A DNA stretch of 64,000 nucleotides from Sinohyriopsis cumingii (GCA_028554795.2 CM068828.1:14870814-14934813); one strand, 5' to 3'. Positions 27,601-37,075 are shown, counted from the first letter of the stretch. Program-made: numbers and translations. The notes: a model not told the origin generated them from the sequence alone.

Positions 27601-27845
27601 AGCAGCAGGGGGGGCGATGACATCGACGCGGTCGTCGATGTGCTTACCGGACGCTGACGACGCTGGGATCGGCGCGCAGAAGGTATTAATTAAACCAAAT
27701 GACGTCCGGACGACCCCCTCGACGACGACGTCGTTTTTTTTTTTACCAGGCGCTGACGACACCGGATCCGCTGAGTGCAGAAAGTACTAATTAAGCCAAA
27801 TGACGTTTGGACAAAATGTCGGATTCGCCCCCCCCCCCCGCTGCT
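27601..27845 (-). repeat. Right terminal inverted repeat of B1 (245 bp)
   Basis: Inverted copy of 12,822-13,071, differing by a few bases and by homopolymer length. It starts AGCAGCAGGGGGGG at the inner edge and ends CCCCCGCTGCT at the outer edge. Confidence 0.88.
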
Positions 27846-27850
27846 TAGCC
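27845..27850. repeat. Target-site duplication right of B1 (TTAGCC)
   Basis: Matches 12,816-12,821. On both sides the flank is A1 PolB coding sequence, and the reading frames on the two sides belong to the same polymerase. Confidence 0.8.
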
Positions 27851-29709
27851 ATTTCTGTCATTCCAAACGTTTTAGGCATTCGGCTCAAAGGCATGGCCAA
27901 ATAGCTCATCGAATCTTTAAACTGTACTTGTCCCACTTGCATGAAAATGATTTTGGCTCCGTTCAAAGTCACTTTAGGACGCTCGGTGACTTGTTCCGTA
28001 TAGTATCTGAGAAGAAACTGTCCATCGTATCCGGAGAAATTGTGAGCCATCACTGTGGCATGACGATGACAATCTCCGTAACGTTCGATGTCCTCTTCGA
28101 TCCACGTCTTGTCGATGGGATCTAAGACCCATTGGGCAAAATCGGCTAGCGTGTTCGGTCCCCGAAAGATTTTTTCACGCCCTCCGGGAATCTTGCTGCA
28201 GTGAGGGCAATGACTGAAGATAGGTTCTTGAATGCACTTCTCGCACGCTCGATGAGCCACGCAGAAATTAGGAATGTGAATGCCAGTCTCTTGCATGCAT
28301 TCGAAATCGAAAAAGATGAAATTGCCTTTCTTCTTGTGACCGTCCTCTTTCTCTGGTGGGGGTTGGTATTTTTGCACGTAGCATTCGTGTTCCAAGTCCA
28401 CGATGTGGTGACAAATGTGACATTTTTTCTTTCCTCGACATACGTGTGCCTTGGCATTATTGGTAAGTATGCCTTGTCCACAGGTAGGGCACATTCTCAG
28501 GAGTTGACAAGCACATTTCTTCTGTGAACCTTGCGTCTTCAAATGTTGTTGGTAACAGGTAGGGCTGACAAACGTGCGCAGACAAGTCGAACAAGGCACT
28601 GGTTCTTCGCTCAGACAGGGTGAAGAGGCCAAACATCCTGAGCATTTCCATCCACAATGTTTGTGTTGCTCTCGATTATTATAACCATAATCACATTTCT
28701 CACAGTAATATCTGTATCCCAGGAATCCGGTGATAGTGGTAATGGTATCGAAATGGTCATCGTGATAATAAACATGAATGCATTTTCCGTCCTTAAAATC
28801 TTGGCCTCGAAACAACAGAGGCCCGCGCATTTCTTGAGGGTGCACTTTCAAGGTGTATCGTGGAGCTAGGGCATCTTGCATCTCAGGAATGCCACAGGGT
28901 ATGTCTTTGGACAGTCCGGCTTGTTGTAACAGGAGTTCTGCTTCGTTTCGTTGTTTGGCTCGGTCGGATTGTTGAATAGTTCTCCAGGTTCTTTTCCATT
29001 CTACCGTGTCGTTCTTTTTGGCATAGGTTCGTCCCACCACGATGACACGGGCTAAACACATCTGGTCTTAAGGGTTGTTAATTCGGACGAGACTTGTTTT
29101 GGTGTTGCGAAGATCGTCCACCAATAACATCTTTTTGCGTCCAGTCCCTTGAGGAGGAGAGACGTGGGTCATGTCCAGTGTGGCTTTTCCATCGGTGATG
29201 TCAAACTGGTCATTAGATTGTTGTACGTGTTGAATCTTGTCCATGACTTTGGAAGCGGTCAATTCTGCAGGGGTGCTAAACTCGATCCAAACAGGGGATT
29301 TCAAACCGTCGTGTTGTATGGAAAGTCTCAAGCGATCGTCTTCTTTGGGTTGACATTGTCGCTTGAGTCCGGTGAGCAAAGAATCCCACACCCCAGTGAT
29401 AAACACTTCTGCTTTCTCTAACGGCACTTCAGCCTTGAAATCTTTAAACTTCACTGTGTATTTGTAAGCCGTGGTTCTAAATTTTCTAGAGGAGCGCTTT
29501 TCCGTCTCTCGAATGGAATAGTATTTTTCAGGGTTGACTAAGGGTGGTGAACTTGGTTTAGAGGGTTCGGATTCTGGTTCACTCATGTCCTCTTCAAAAT
29601 CACTGGCATGAATTTGTGCCAAGATTTCAGCCCTGGTACGAGGCGATAGATCACGTTTCTGCCTCTTACTTTCTTCTTCTTTCTTCTCAAATGAATGGGA
29701 TCGTTTCAT
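27846..29709 (-). pseudogene. Family B DNA polymerase, N-terminal third (A1), separated from the rest by B1
   Basis: ATG 29,709 opens a Maverick-type N-terminal region (29,709-29,068) ending TKTSLVRINNP, then a TAA near 29,065-29,067 interrupts. The same frame order continues from MCLARVIVVG with a run of CxxC zinc-like clusters (28,400-28,700). ExoI (FFDFEC, ~28,305) and ExoII (HNFSGYD, ~28,040) follow. The frame runs into the B1 edge at 27,850. The gene thus carries at least three lesions: the B1 insertion, this stop and the TAG at 11,639. Confidence 0.88.
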
Positions 29710-29756
29710 CTTGAGTGCAAAACGTCAAATGACTCAAGTTTAAACACCATAGACTA

Positions 29757-29791
29757 ATTTATAGTCATGGCAGACCAGCGTATATAAAAGG
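29757..29791. promoter_or_regulatory. Divergent TATA boxes between PolB and the CCHC gene (A1)
   Basis: A minus-strand TATAAATT (29,757-29,764) and a plus-strand TATATAAAAG (29,782-29,791) lie ~20 bp apart. They stand ~50 bp from each gene's ATG (29,709 and 29,844), a compact bidirectional core promoter. Confidence 0.6.
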
Positions 29792-29843
29792 GTGTGTGTC
29801 TTGTCCTTTCACTATTCATTTCACTCTCAAGCCGAGCACAACG

Positions 29844-30301
29844 ATGGAAGAGACTAGCCAAATCGAACGTTTCGTCAGAGCTTTGCGAGGGGTCATTAGA
29901 AAATTCTCTTCAGACCAGCCCACGGACTACTCCCCTTCCTTTCGAGATAAAAGTCAAGATACTTGCTATATCTGTCAGAAGAAAGGGCATTGGTCTTCAG
30001 AGTGTCCAGACCGTCAAAAAAGAAAAAAACAGGGGCTAAAAAAGACAGAAGTAAAGATACCTGTTATTATTGTAAAGAAAAAGGACATTGGTCTCCAGAT
30101 TGCCCAAAAAAGAAACAAGAGGAGTCAGAAGAAAAGAGGAATTCTTCAGAAGAAGAGAGGGATTCTTCAGAGGAAGAAAAGGAAGAAAGAAGACAATTCT
30201 ATTTACAAGAGGCAAAGAAAAAGGAGAAGAAAAGAAGGGAAGAAAATGAGGAGAAAGAAGAGGAAAAAACGGTGAAGAAATTCAAAAAACAGAGAGACTA
30301 A
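29844..30301 (+). pseudogene. Two-knuckle CCHC zinc protein with Glu/Lys-rich tail (A1), frameshifted
   Basis: ATG 29,844 begins MEETSQIERFVRALRG. The first knuckle CYICQKKGHWSSEC fits C-x2-C-x4-H-x4-C. The second, CYYCKEKGHWSPDC, lies in the +2 frame, so an indel in the A-rich stretch near 30,020 separates them. The tail is almost pure Glu/Lys/Arg/Ser. CCHC knuckles bind single-stranded nucleic acid; a nucleocapsid- or packaging-like role is possible. It is one of very few plus-strand genes of A1, divergent from PolB. Confidence 0.6.
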
Positions 30302-30545
30302 ACAAGGAGAAAGAAGTCAATGAACTTTATATTAAAGTGTTCTGTTGTGAATTGTGAATTCGATTGTAACAATGGAGAAAAGAATAAATTAATTATATAA
30401 GGTAAGTGTCTTTGAGTTTTGATTTTAAAATAAGAACGTACACTCACGCACTCATACAAAGACACGTACTAAAGGGGGTAAAATGGGGGGTTTTTTTTGA
30501 GTTATTGGCAAATTGAAAGGCTATCTCTTTTCGAGAAATGTGGGT
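30302..30545. other. Intergenic AT-rich spacer (A1)
   Basis: About 240 bp between the end of the CCHC gene and the stem-loop of the convergent gene. It holds AATAAA near 30,382, usable as a poly(A) signal for the CCHC gene, and a G/T run near 30,484-30,500. Nothing coding is seen. Confidence 0.4.
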
Positions 30546-30561
30546 GGCCCTGAAAAGGGCC
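30509..30561 (-). terminator. Histone-type 3' processing signal (A1, minus strand)
   Basis: On the minus strand 30,561-30,546 reads GGCCCTTTTCAGGGCC, a 6-bp stem with a TTTC loop as in histone mRNAs. It is followed by ACCCACA and a purine-rich CTCGAAAAGAGATAG block like the U7 snRNA target. It lies 24 bp after the stop of the gene ending at 30,585, the spacing typical of histone genes. Confidence 0.75.
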
Positions 30562-30584
30562 TTTTTTTTGGTGTAGGGGTGAGT

Positions 30585-31182
30585 TTAAGCAATCAACTTT
30601 AACTGCCTTAAGCCTTTGCCACGGCCAAGGCCTACTTCTGGACTGCGTACTGTTGATGATGATGATTGGGTTGAAATCACTAAGGGTGGTACGGTAGGCT
30701 TAGTCACAGGGTTAACGTGTTTAGCTCGGGAAGGTCGTATTCTCTTCGGTCGTAATAAAGAAGTCTGATACATTTGTTTCAGACTTCTTAACTCCGCTAA
30801 AATGTCCAACAGTACCGTGACCGTTTGATTTTCACCCTCTTGTTTCTTTGCTGCTACTTGTTGTTGTTGTTGTTGTTGTTTTTTTTTTTCTTACCTCTTC
30901 TTCTTGCTGCTGTTGCTGTAGGAGAAAAGCTTGTTCCGCTTCCTTTTGTCGTTGTATAAATTTCTCCAATTCTTCTTTCTGTCTCTGTCTAAAATTCTCC
31001 ACTTGCGGTAATGAAGAAGGTAACGAAGGTTCGGGAACAAATTCTTGCGAGGTAAGAAAATCCACAAAATCCCAATTCACCTCTTCTGAAAGTAAGTCCG
31101 GGTTCCCTTGGGCAGTCTCCCCTGCTGGTGCACCCCAATGGATCGTTTTCTGAGTTTCCGTCGTGTTGAATCACTGTCGCAT
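30585..31182 (-). pseudogene. Short accessory gene with histone-type 3' end, Gln/Lys-rich (A1)
   Basis: From ATG 31,182 a TGA occurs at codon 4, after which the same frame is open through TIHWGAPAGETAQ and DFVDFLTSQEF into a Glu/Gln coiled coil with a QQQQQ run. A frame change in the T/A homopolymer near 30,880 leads to the C-terminal frame ending GLGRGKGLRQLKLIA at 30,585. So the gene has a nonsense codon and a frameshift. Its Gln/Glu helix plus basic end resembles the cassette genes at 38-40 kb of A2. No database family is recognised. Confidence 0.5.
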
Positions 31183-31383
31183 AGATTGACTGTATACAAG
31201 CGCTAGCGAATCTATATAGACCACGTTACGTCACAGACTGCTCTCTTCGGATTGGATGCGGGCTAACTGAATTTTGTAACACGTGTTCGGATTGGTGAAT
31301 GAATTCAATCCGTTTCAATCCTTCCTCTACCTATAAATAAGCGCAGTTCACTGCATTTATTCACACGTTCTCGTCGCTTCAAG
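31183..31383. promoter_or_regulatory. Bidirectional promoter with CCAAT, CRE-like and TATA sites (A1)
   Basis: The interval between two divergent short genes has CTATATAG (31,212) for the minus gene and TATAAATA (31,332-31,339) 45 bp before the plus-gene ATG. Between them are TTACGTCA (31,226-31,233, CRE-like) and two CGGATTGG sites (31,249 and 31,289, inverted CCAAT). CCAAT plus TATA is a common histone-promoter layout, which fits the histone-type 3' ends of both genes. Confidence 0.55.
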
Positions 31384-31554
31384 ATGTGGACCACAGTCGA
31401 ATCATCCACCCTTGTGTCTTCAATGATGTTTAGGACGGACATGCTCATGTATGTCCGGTCCAAGTGGACCGTTGTCGACAAGTCAGACACCAGTCTGTGG
31501 ATACGAAGAGTGTACGTAGAAAGACAAGGATGCCTCAAAAGAGTGCTGATTTAA
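31384..31554 (+). CDS. Small 56-residue protein with TATA promoter and histone-type 3' end (A1)
   Basis: ATG 31,384 to TAA 31,552-31,554 is open for 56 codons. Support that it is real: TATAAATA 45 bp upstream, and a canonical histone stem-loop 88 bp downstream on the same strand. The product is Val/Arg-rich (SSTLVSSMMFRTDM..., ...SLWIRRVYVERQG) without recognised motifs. The coding segment contains an imperfect internal palindrome around GGTCCAAGTGGACC. It is the outermost gene at this end of A1 and is transcribed toward the terminus. Confidence 0.5.
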   Translation: MWTTVESSTLVSSMMFRTDMLMYVRSKWTVVDKSDTSLWIRRVYVERQGCLKRVLI

Positions 31555-31639
31555 GGGCCAACAGTGAGACGCAGTCTAAGGACAAGAAGAAGACCAATGC
31601 GGTGCCCTTTATGTTAATGGATACATTAACATAAACCCA

Positions 31640-32014
31640 AAGGCCCTTTTCAGGGCCACCCATATTTCTCGAAAAGAGAATGACTTTCAATTGCCAACCC
31701 CATTTTTTTTTTAAATATTTTAATTTTTTTAAAAAAATAAATAAATCCCATATTCAATTTCCCTTGACGCTAGATTGTCCCACGATTTTTCTCCATATTC
31801 AATTCCCCTTGACGCTAGAGTGGCCCACGATTTATTCCCATGTTAAATTCCCTTGACGCTAGAGTGGCCCACGATTTATTCCCATGTTAAATTCCCTTGA
31901 CGCTAGAGTGGCCCACGATTTTTCTCCATGTTAATTTTCCATTGACGCTAGAGTGGCCCAGGGGTCTCTGTAATGCTAATTTCCATTGACGCTAGGGTGG
32001 CCCACTTCACTACT
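31640..32014. repeat. Right terminal inverted repeat of A1 with six tandem ~44-bp units
   Basis: It matches, inverted, 37,688-38,010 of A2. The inner part carries the histone stem-loop and an A/T tract. The outer part has six units containing TTGACGCTAG and the palindrome GTGGCCCAC (unit cores at about 31,764, 31,809, 31,852, 31,897, 31,943, 31,986). It ends CCCACTTCACTACT, after which A1 and A2 flanks differ. Confidence 0.8.
31642..31682 (+). terminator. Histone-type 3' processing signal inside the A1 terminal repeat
   Basis: GGCCCTTTTCAGGGCC at 31,642-31,657, then ACCCA at 31,658-31,662, then CTCGAAAAGAGAATG as the purine-rich downstream element. All three parts and their spacing match metazoan replication-dependent histone genes. 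It serves the small plus-strand gene at 31,384. Confidence 0.8.
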
Positions 32015-32493
32015 ATTATATATATATATATCGTTAGTTCCTTCGTTTTCTTATTTCATTCTTGTCCGTTCAATGTTCTCACTTATTACATTTTTTATTT
32101 TATTTTGCGTCCTATTTATTGTTCCAATTAATTATAAACACTTGAAAAAAATCCTTTCAAACCGTACACGAATTCCCGCAACATGTTATGCCTTTTCTTA
32201 ATGTATTAAGATGTTTCTTAATTGCAAGTAACGAACGATACCACTCGATTTAAAATAGATGGAGAAAGAAAAGTATTGGAATGGTATGTTTTATGTATAT
32301 CTATTTTGTGTGTCCGTGACTGAGAGTTGTGGATTATGGTTTTGCAGAAATACACAGTTGTCTTGATTGTAAAGTGGTAAACAAGTAGCTTACTATATTC
32401 CGAGTCAAGGCCTAATTTTGTTGAGCAAGTGGAATTAGAAATATTTTTTCTTTACAGAACATTGTATAACGTCATAGGTTGCGTAAAACACTT

Positions 32494-32586
<93 letters not shown>

Positions 32587-33420
32587 ATGTGTGGGTGGGT
32601 GGGTGGGTGGGTGGGTGTGGGGGTGGGTGGGTTCATCAACAAATACTTTATTCCTGTCTTACGATTGGTTTCTGCAATCCATTTGTGACCAGAATTTACA
32701 TTTGTTTTCCGATATAATTTTAGAAGAATTATTCTTTGAAATCATTGATTGGAAAAAGGACTCATTGACTGTGGATTAACGCGTTACGTTCGTATTTTTG
32801 TGAGTTCATTTAAAGACGTTCAAGACTGCATCATTGGTATGTCAGGACAGTCAAGACTATTGAAACATAAGGACTGTAATACCTTTGGAATTAAATCGGA
32901 ACATTCTATGCTTTTGGATTTGAGATAGGACATTTTGGATTATTTGGAATTCGATTCACAATACTGTATCTTGCGAATTTTTATTTTGTATTCTGAGAAA
33001 CAAATTATATACTAAATTTTACTTAAATTATTGGTTTCTTTTCCTTTCTGTTACATATTTAGGCCCTATAATCGTAACACATGAAATAAAAAATACGAAA
33101 TTATTAAACTAGGATACTCCTTTGTTGTTATTGTGGGTTCAATGCCATTTTCACCATGGACTAATAATGGTGGCCAGTTTAAATGGTGGAACAATATATG
33201 TAATAGCGTGTGTCTTTATATAAATACATCCATATCCACCACTGATAAGCATTATACCGAATTTTTTATCTCTTTTTGTCAACAATTTCACGAGTTAGGT
33301 ATATTCAGTATTTTGAAGCCGCCTCAACAAAGCCAAAATGCCCACAACCCCATACATGTACACTTTATGATCGCTGAGGTCTTCGCGCTAATGGTTTTGA
33401 CCATTAAGCTGCATGTAAAT
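32015..33420. other. Non-element spacer, AT-rich, no gene seen
   Basis: Apart from the microsatellite at 32,493-32,632, this stretch is AT-rich unique-looking DNA with only short spurious frames. It begins with a (TA) run immediately outside the A1 terminus. No RNA gene or transposon ends were recognised. Confidence 0.5.
32493..32632. repeat. Compound microsatellite (GT)n(AT)n(GT)n(GGGT)n
   Basis: About 23 bp of GT, 54 bp of AT, 20 bp of GT, then GGGT units. Three overlapping open frames across it are artefacts of dinucleotide periodicity. Confidence 0.95.
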
Positions 33421-34300
33421 TAAAAAAGAGATACCTTTGCAGCCACGTATGGGGCGATTAACTAGGGGACGACTCGAAACATTAAAGGGGTATAAACCTC
33501 TCAGAAATGCGGGCAAATAACAATTGCAAGAACGGCAGCAACTGAAGATCTTGGTGTATTTGATCAAATTAGTCAAGCCAAAAAGAAAAGCTATCGCCGC
33601 TGCAACCGCGGCACCACACAACGCTATTAGCAGACGTAGCAATTATCAGAGCGGTTATGCATAGGTTATGAATGATCTGTTGGAGTCGCTTCTATCGATT
33701 ATCCAGCGCGGTAAATTTTGCTGAAACTAGAACATCCAGGTAAAACTAGGGGAAGAGGATGGATCTATGCGATATATCAAAGCTGGCGTAACAAGAACAT
33801 ATTCATAAAAGAATTAATAATGCTGATTATCAAAATCTAATCAGTCAAGAAAAAAATGCAGGGTAAAGAAACAATGCCGCAGCCAAGAAAGCAACCAGGA
33901 CCACAACAACAACAAAAATGAACGATGCAGCCACCGACTCAGGCTATTCACAACCAAACACGAACCCAAAATTGGTTAGTACGCGATGGCGCTGGCACCT
34001 TACATACTTGTCCGGGTCAACGCGATGAAAAAAACCCTCAATCGGATATTGATTTGTCTAAGTATGCAACCAAAGATGAGGTTTCTGACCTTACGAATCC
34101 TGAAGAAGTCGTTATATTTCAGAATCGATTTGGATAATGGAAAACAAGCAATATCAGATGGACCTATATTATCACGAGAATATTTTGATCAGCCGGGATT
34201 AACCTTCCAATGAACAATGAATTTGCTAAGCTTAGCGACTCCAGCATGTCGCTACAACAATCCATGACGAAATCACAGCCACAAAGCAAATTAACGTGCC
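33421..34300 (+). pseudogene. Decayed fragment of a B-like element: minor capsid tail and fibre N-terminus
   Basis: At 33,470-33,663, read in two plus-strand frames, RLTRGRLETLKGYKPL and later KAIAAATAAPHNAIS...SGYA look like the end of a minor virion protein. At 33,925-34,160 the frame contains ATKDEVSDLTNPEEVVIFQN, followed one frame over by KTSNI. This lines up with the B fibre N-terminus (LTSVDPGEIVVFQDRQGKLKSSN region). Stops and frame changes are many. I infer a third, older element related to B rather than a piece of B1 or B2. Confidence 0.45.
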
Positions 34301-35646
34301 AATCATAAATCAAATATAAAGATAGATTATCAAGTACTTAGCCCAAACCTAAACCCACACATATTGAAACAAATGATCTGCAATAACCCTTAATTTAATT
34401 TTTTTTTAAAATATTGTTTCTTTTCTTTTATTATTTCTGTAAAACAAAAATAAAAAATGTAATTCATTATTTTTCTAGGGTACCACATTCCAACAATATG
34501 AAAGTAATGACACTAACATCTTTTCCTACCGCATATTATCTGTAGTACAACAAACGCAACTGCACTAAGGCACAGCCTCTCCTCGAGGCACTAAAAACAA
34601 TTAGAACACCTATATAAGACAAAAAAAACCTAGAATATATAAGGTAGTCTAAAAAGCCCAAGACCATCAGGCCCCGCTGAACAAGGCGGCAAAGTATATT
34701 AAGATATGAAAACTTACTATAACCCCAACATTAATACCTATAAGGTGGTCTAAACCCCAAGGACCATCAGGCCCAGCAGCACAATGCGGCAGCGAAATAC
34801 CTAGCTGAACTAGTTAAGACCCTAAACTTAAGAATATATGAGGTGGTCCAAACCCCAAGGACCATCAGGCCCAGCTTCACTAAGTAGCGCACCATTAAGC
34901 CTGGGAAAGTTTGAATAACCATAGACAAAATGGTGAACCCAAACCAAGAACCGCCCCACCCAAATCATACTCAATAGACAAATTTAAATAACCCTACAGA
35001 CTATCACTAAGCGGTCACTGGTGCGGTACTATCTTTAATAAAAACAACACAGAATATATCTCCAAAAATCCGTCAAGACGACAGTTCATTAGCCTTTTGG
35101 CAAGGGAGTCAAATCATTTATACCCTGGATAAACCAAGGTGCCTTCCTAGTGAGCATGCTCCTACCTGACCGAATCTTCCTCGTCGCCACCACTGGACAT
35201 TAAATTAATAAACGTGCATAACACATATTAAATACATGAAGGGAGAGGCTCTTTTCCCTTTCTTCGTGAACAATTAATTAACCCTCCACATGGGAATAAA
35301 AACCTAGGTGCCCTGATGTGACGTCATAGTGGCGTCCAATCGCTGCTGGCGTCACATACTGCTTGGTTGACACGTAGCGCAGCTAATAACTGAATTGCTA
35401 CCTTTAACTCGAGTGTGTGCTGGGTCTATCCACACTTGAGTATTGCCTTACGTTCAGGTCGCTAGCGTCTATGAAGCCAGTCATATTGACCCAAGACCTG
35501 ACGGCTCAATTAAATAGTGCCTTTTATGCACAATAATGCCTGGGGAATGAGGCTTTAATTCCCTCCCCCGAGATCAATTAAATAGTCCGCTTATGGACAA
35601 TAACCAGACGTACATGCCCGATTGGGCGAAAACGCCTATAATTTAA
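34301..35646. repeat. Unassigned repetitive region with three ~100-bp imperfect repeats
   Basis: Three units near 34,635-34,700, 34,738-34,800 and 34,835-34,900 share ATAAGGTGGTCTAAA, CCAAGGACCATCAGGCCC and GCGGCA-like ends. Two further repeats of CAATTAAATAGT...CAATAA lie at ~35,513 and 35,577. This may be a non-coding insertion splitting the decayed fibre region on either side. No terminal repeats or genes were found. Confidence 0.4.
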
Positions 35647-37075
35647 ATGATGATGATGATGAACAACAACAAAATTGTGTTTGTGCGATCCCCAGGTGGC
35701 GACGATAACCTGGCTACAAAGCGATACTTAGAGCCGAATACGACATACATGCAGGTACTTTCACTCGATTGCGTACTAGTTTTCAGGAACTCGACAAGGC
35801 CGGAGATGAGTTTTTGGGAAACCCCGCCGTGATCAACAGGAAACTCGCAAACCTTTGTGAGGTGCCGTAGCGGACAGACGCTGCTCCAATGAGACAGTTG
35901 CAGTTGAAATTTCGATGTCGTATGTCGAGAAATCCAATATCACGTGTTCGATCAAATTACACGTCCTTAAAGTTCCATTTTCTAGATCGACATATTAAAT
36001 TTTATATGTTGAATTATAAAGTGGTGGTTTAAAGTTCTGTTTCTTATGTCGACGTTTTACAGTGTATATTTTGAAGTACACAGCGGTGGTTGAAATTTCA
36101 ATATCATATGTCGAAAATATCTAATTTACACGTTGTATATAACTGTGATGAAAGTTTCATTTCATATGGCGAGTATTTAGATTTCATCTGTTGAATTTCA
36201 CAGCACCGAGAAGCAGCCTCCTTGTTTAAAAATTCATAGTAATTCTCGACCTGTGAATGGTAACTTTCAAACTGTAAGTGCATGAAATGTAATGGCGCCT
36301 CATAAATGAATACGCGAATGACGTAATGTGTCTTAATACTCGATATTATTTTGAATTATTAAAGTGGACATTTGTGTAATGTTACTTTTAACACCAACAC
36401 ATCATTTCACCATACAAAAACAGTATTTCTGACAAGCATAACAAAATGTCCAACCACCTCTGTGTAATTCAACAGATGCAATCTAAAATCTCAACATACG
36501 GAATGGAACTTTCAGCACAATCAGTATGATTCAACTTGTTAAACTGAACCTCTCGACATATACATTAAATTTTCAACAACCACCGTGTAATTCAGAAGAC
36601 GTAATCTAAATACTCAACATATGACATAGAACTTTCAACATAAACTCTTTGAACCAATACGTAAATTAGGAATTCTCGACATATGACATTGAAATTTCAA
36701 CCACCGCCGTGTAATTGAAACGACACAATCTAAAACCTCGACCTAGAAAATATAACTTTCAACCACCACTGTTTAATTCAACAGAAACAGTCTAAAAACT
36801 TGACCTAGAAAATGGAACTTTAAGGACAAGCATTTTTGATACAACACGTGAAGTTGAACTTCTGGGCATATGATATTAAAATTTCAACGGCAGCGTTCTG
36901 ATTGGACCAGCTTTTGTCCGCTACGGCGCCTCATTGACCTTCACACTCAGCTCAGCGATCTAGTCGGTGTTAAAAATTCAATCACATCGGTGCCATCCGA
37001 CGTTGACGCGATCAATTCGAGGATGGGTGTCGTCTCTCGGACGTTACAACAGCATGTACCTGTATATGGCTGGTG
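35647..37075 (+). pseudogene. Decayed fibre-like coding fragment split by a MITE-like insertion
   Basis: The left part has KIVFVRSPGGDDNLATKRYL, a pattern common in viral fibre/tail proteins (ATKKYV-type), then in another frame FQELDKAGDEFLGNPAVINR. After the insertion, 36,934-37,060 reads DLHTQLSDLVGVKNSITS and DAINSRMGVVSRTLQQH, a coiled-coil pattern. With the fragment at 33.9 kb this suggests one fibre gene broken by two insertions. Frames do not join cleanly, so the copy is old. Confidence 0.4.
35858..36933. mobile_element. MITE-like element with ~75-bp terminal inverted repeats
   Basis: The left end TGAGGTGCCGTAGCGGACA and the inverted right end TGAGGCGCCGTAGCGGACA match, with similarity continuing ~75 bp inward. 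TTG flanks both sides as a possible 3-bp duplication. The interior is AT-rich and made of imperfect ~65-bp units with ATATGTCGA and CATATG motifs in both orientations. No transposase frame exists, so it is non-autonomous. Family not identified. Confidence 0.65.

Larger units (their letters stand above)
12822..27845 (+). mobile_element. Element B copy 1 (B1), 15.0 kb, inserted in the PolB gene of A1
   Basis: B1 is bounded by 245-250 bp inverted terminal repeats and a TTAGCC target duplication, and interrupts the A1 PolB gene. Left to right it encodes ATPase (-), zinc-ribbon/PLA2 (+), integrase (+), polymerase-helicase-HNH (-), then a run of plus-strand genes: Cys-rich protein, HNH nuclease, two unknowns, pVI-like, major capsid, minor capsid, protease, fibre, membrane protein, penton-like. 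This is the content of a virus-like Polinton relative of a different lineage from A. Several genes carry stops or frameshifts, so it is no longer competent. Confidence 0.88.
1..32014 (-). mobile_element. Element A copy 1 (A1): Maverick/Polinton, adintovirus-like, left end outside window
   Basis: The gene set is diagnostic of Maverick/Polinton elements: adenain-like protease, double-jelly-roll hexon, penton, retroviral-type integrase with chromodomain, A32-like ATPase and PolB. Nearly all genes lie on the minus strand. The right terminus is placed at 32,014 because the last ~370 bp match, as an inverted copy, the left end of A2 up to an ACTACT/AGTAGT boundary, beyond which the two copies have unrelated flanks. 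Terminal AG...CT is usual for Polintons. Removing the 15-kb B1 insert leaves more than 17 kb of A1 in the window. Confidence 0.9.

Noticed and set aside
30585-30640. GLGRGKGLRQ ending next to a histone stem-loop, suggestive of an H4-like histone
   Set aside because: Only a short basic string matches; no histone fold sequence precedes it and the rest is Gln/Glu coiled coil.
32429-32779. Three overlapping ORFs with CVCV/YIYI runs
   Set aside because: Translations of the GT/AT microsatellite.
35085-35125. ATTAGCCTTTTGGCAAGGGA resembling the 5' part of U2 snRNA
   Set aside because: Similarity is limited to about a dozen bases; no branch-recognition or Sm-site sequence follows.
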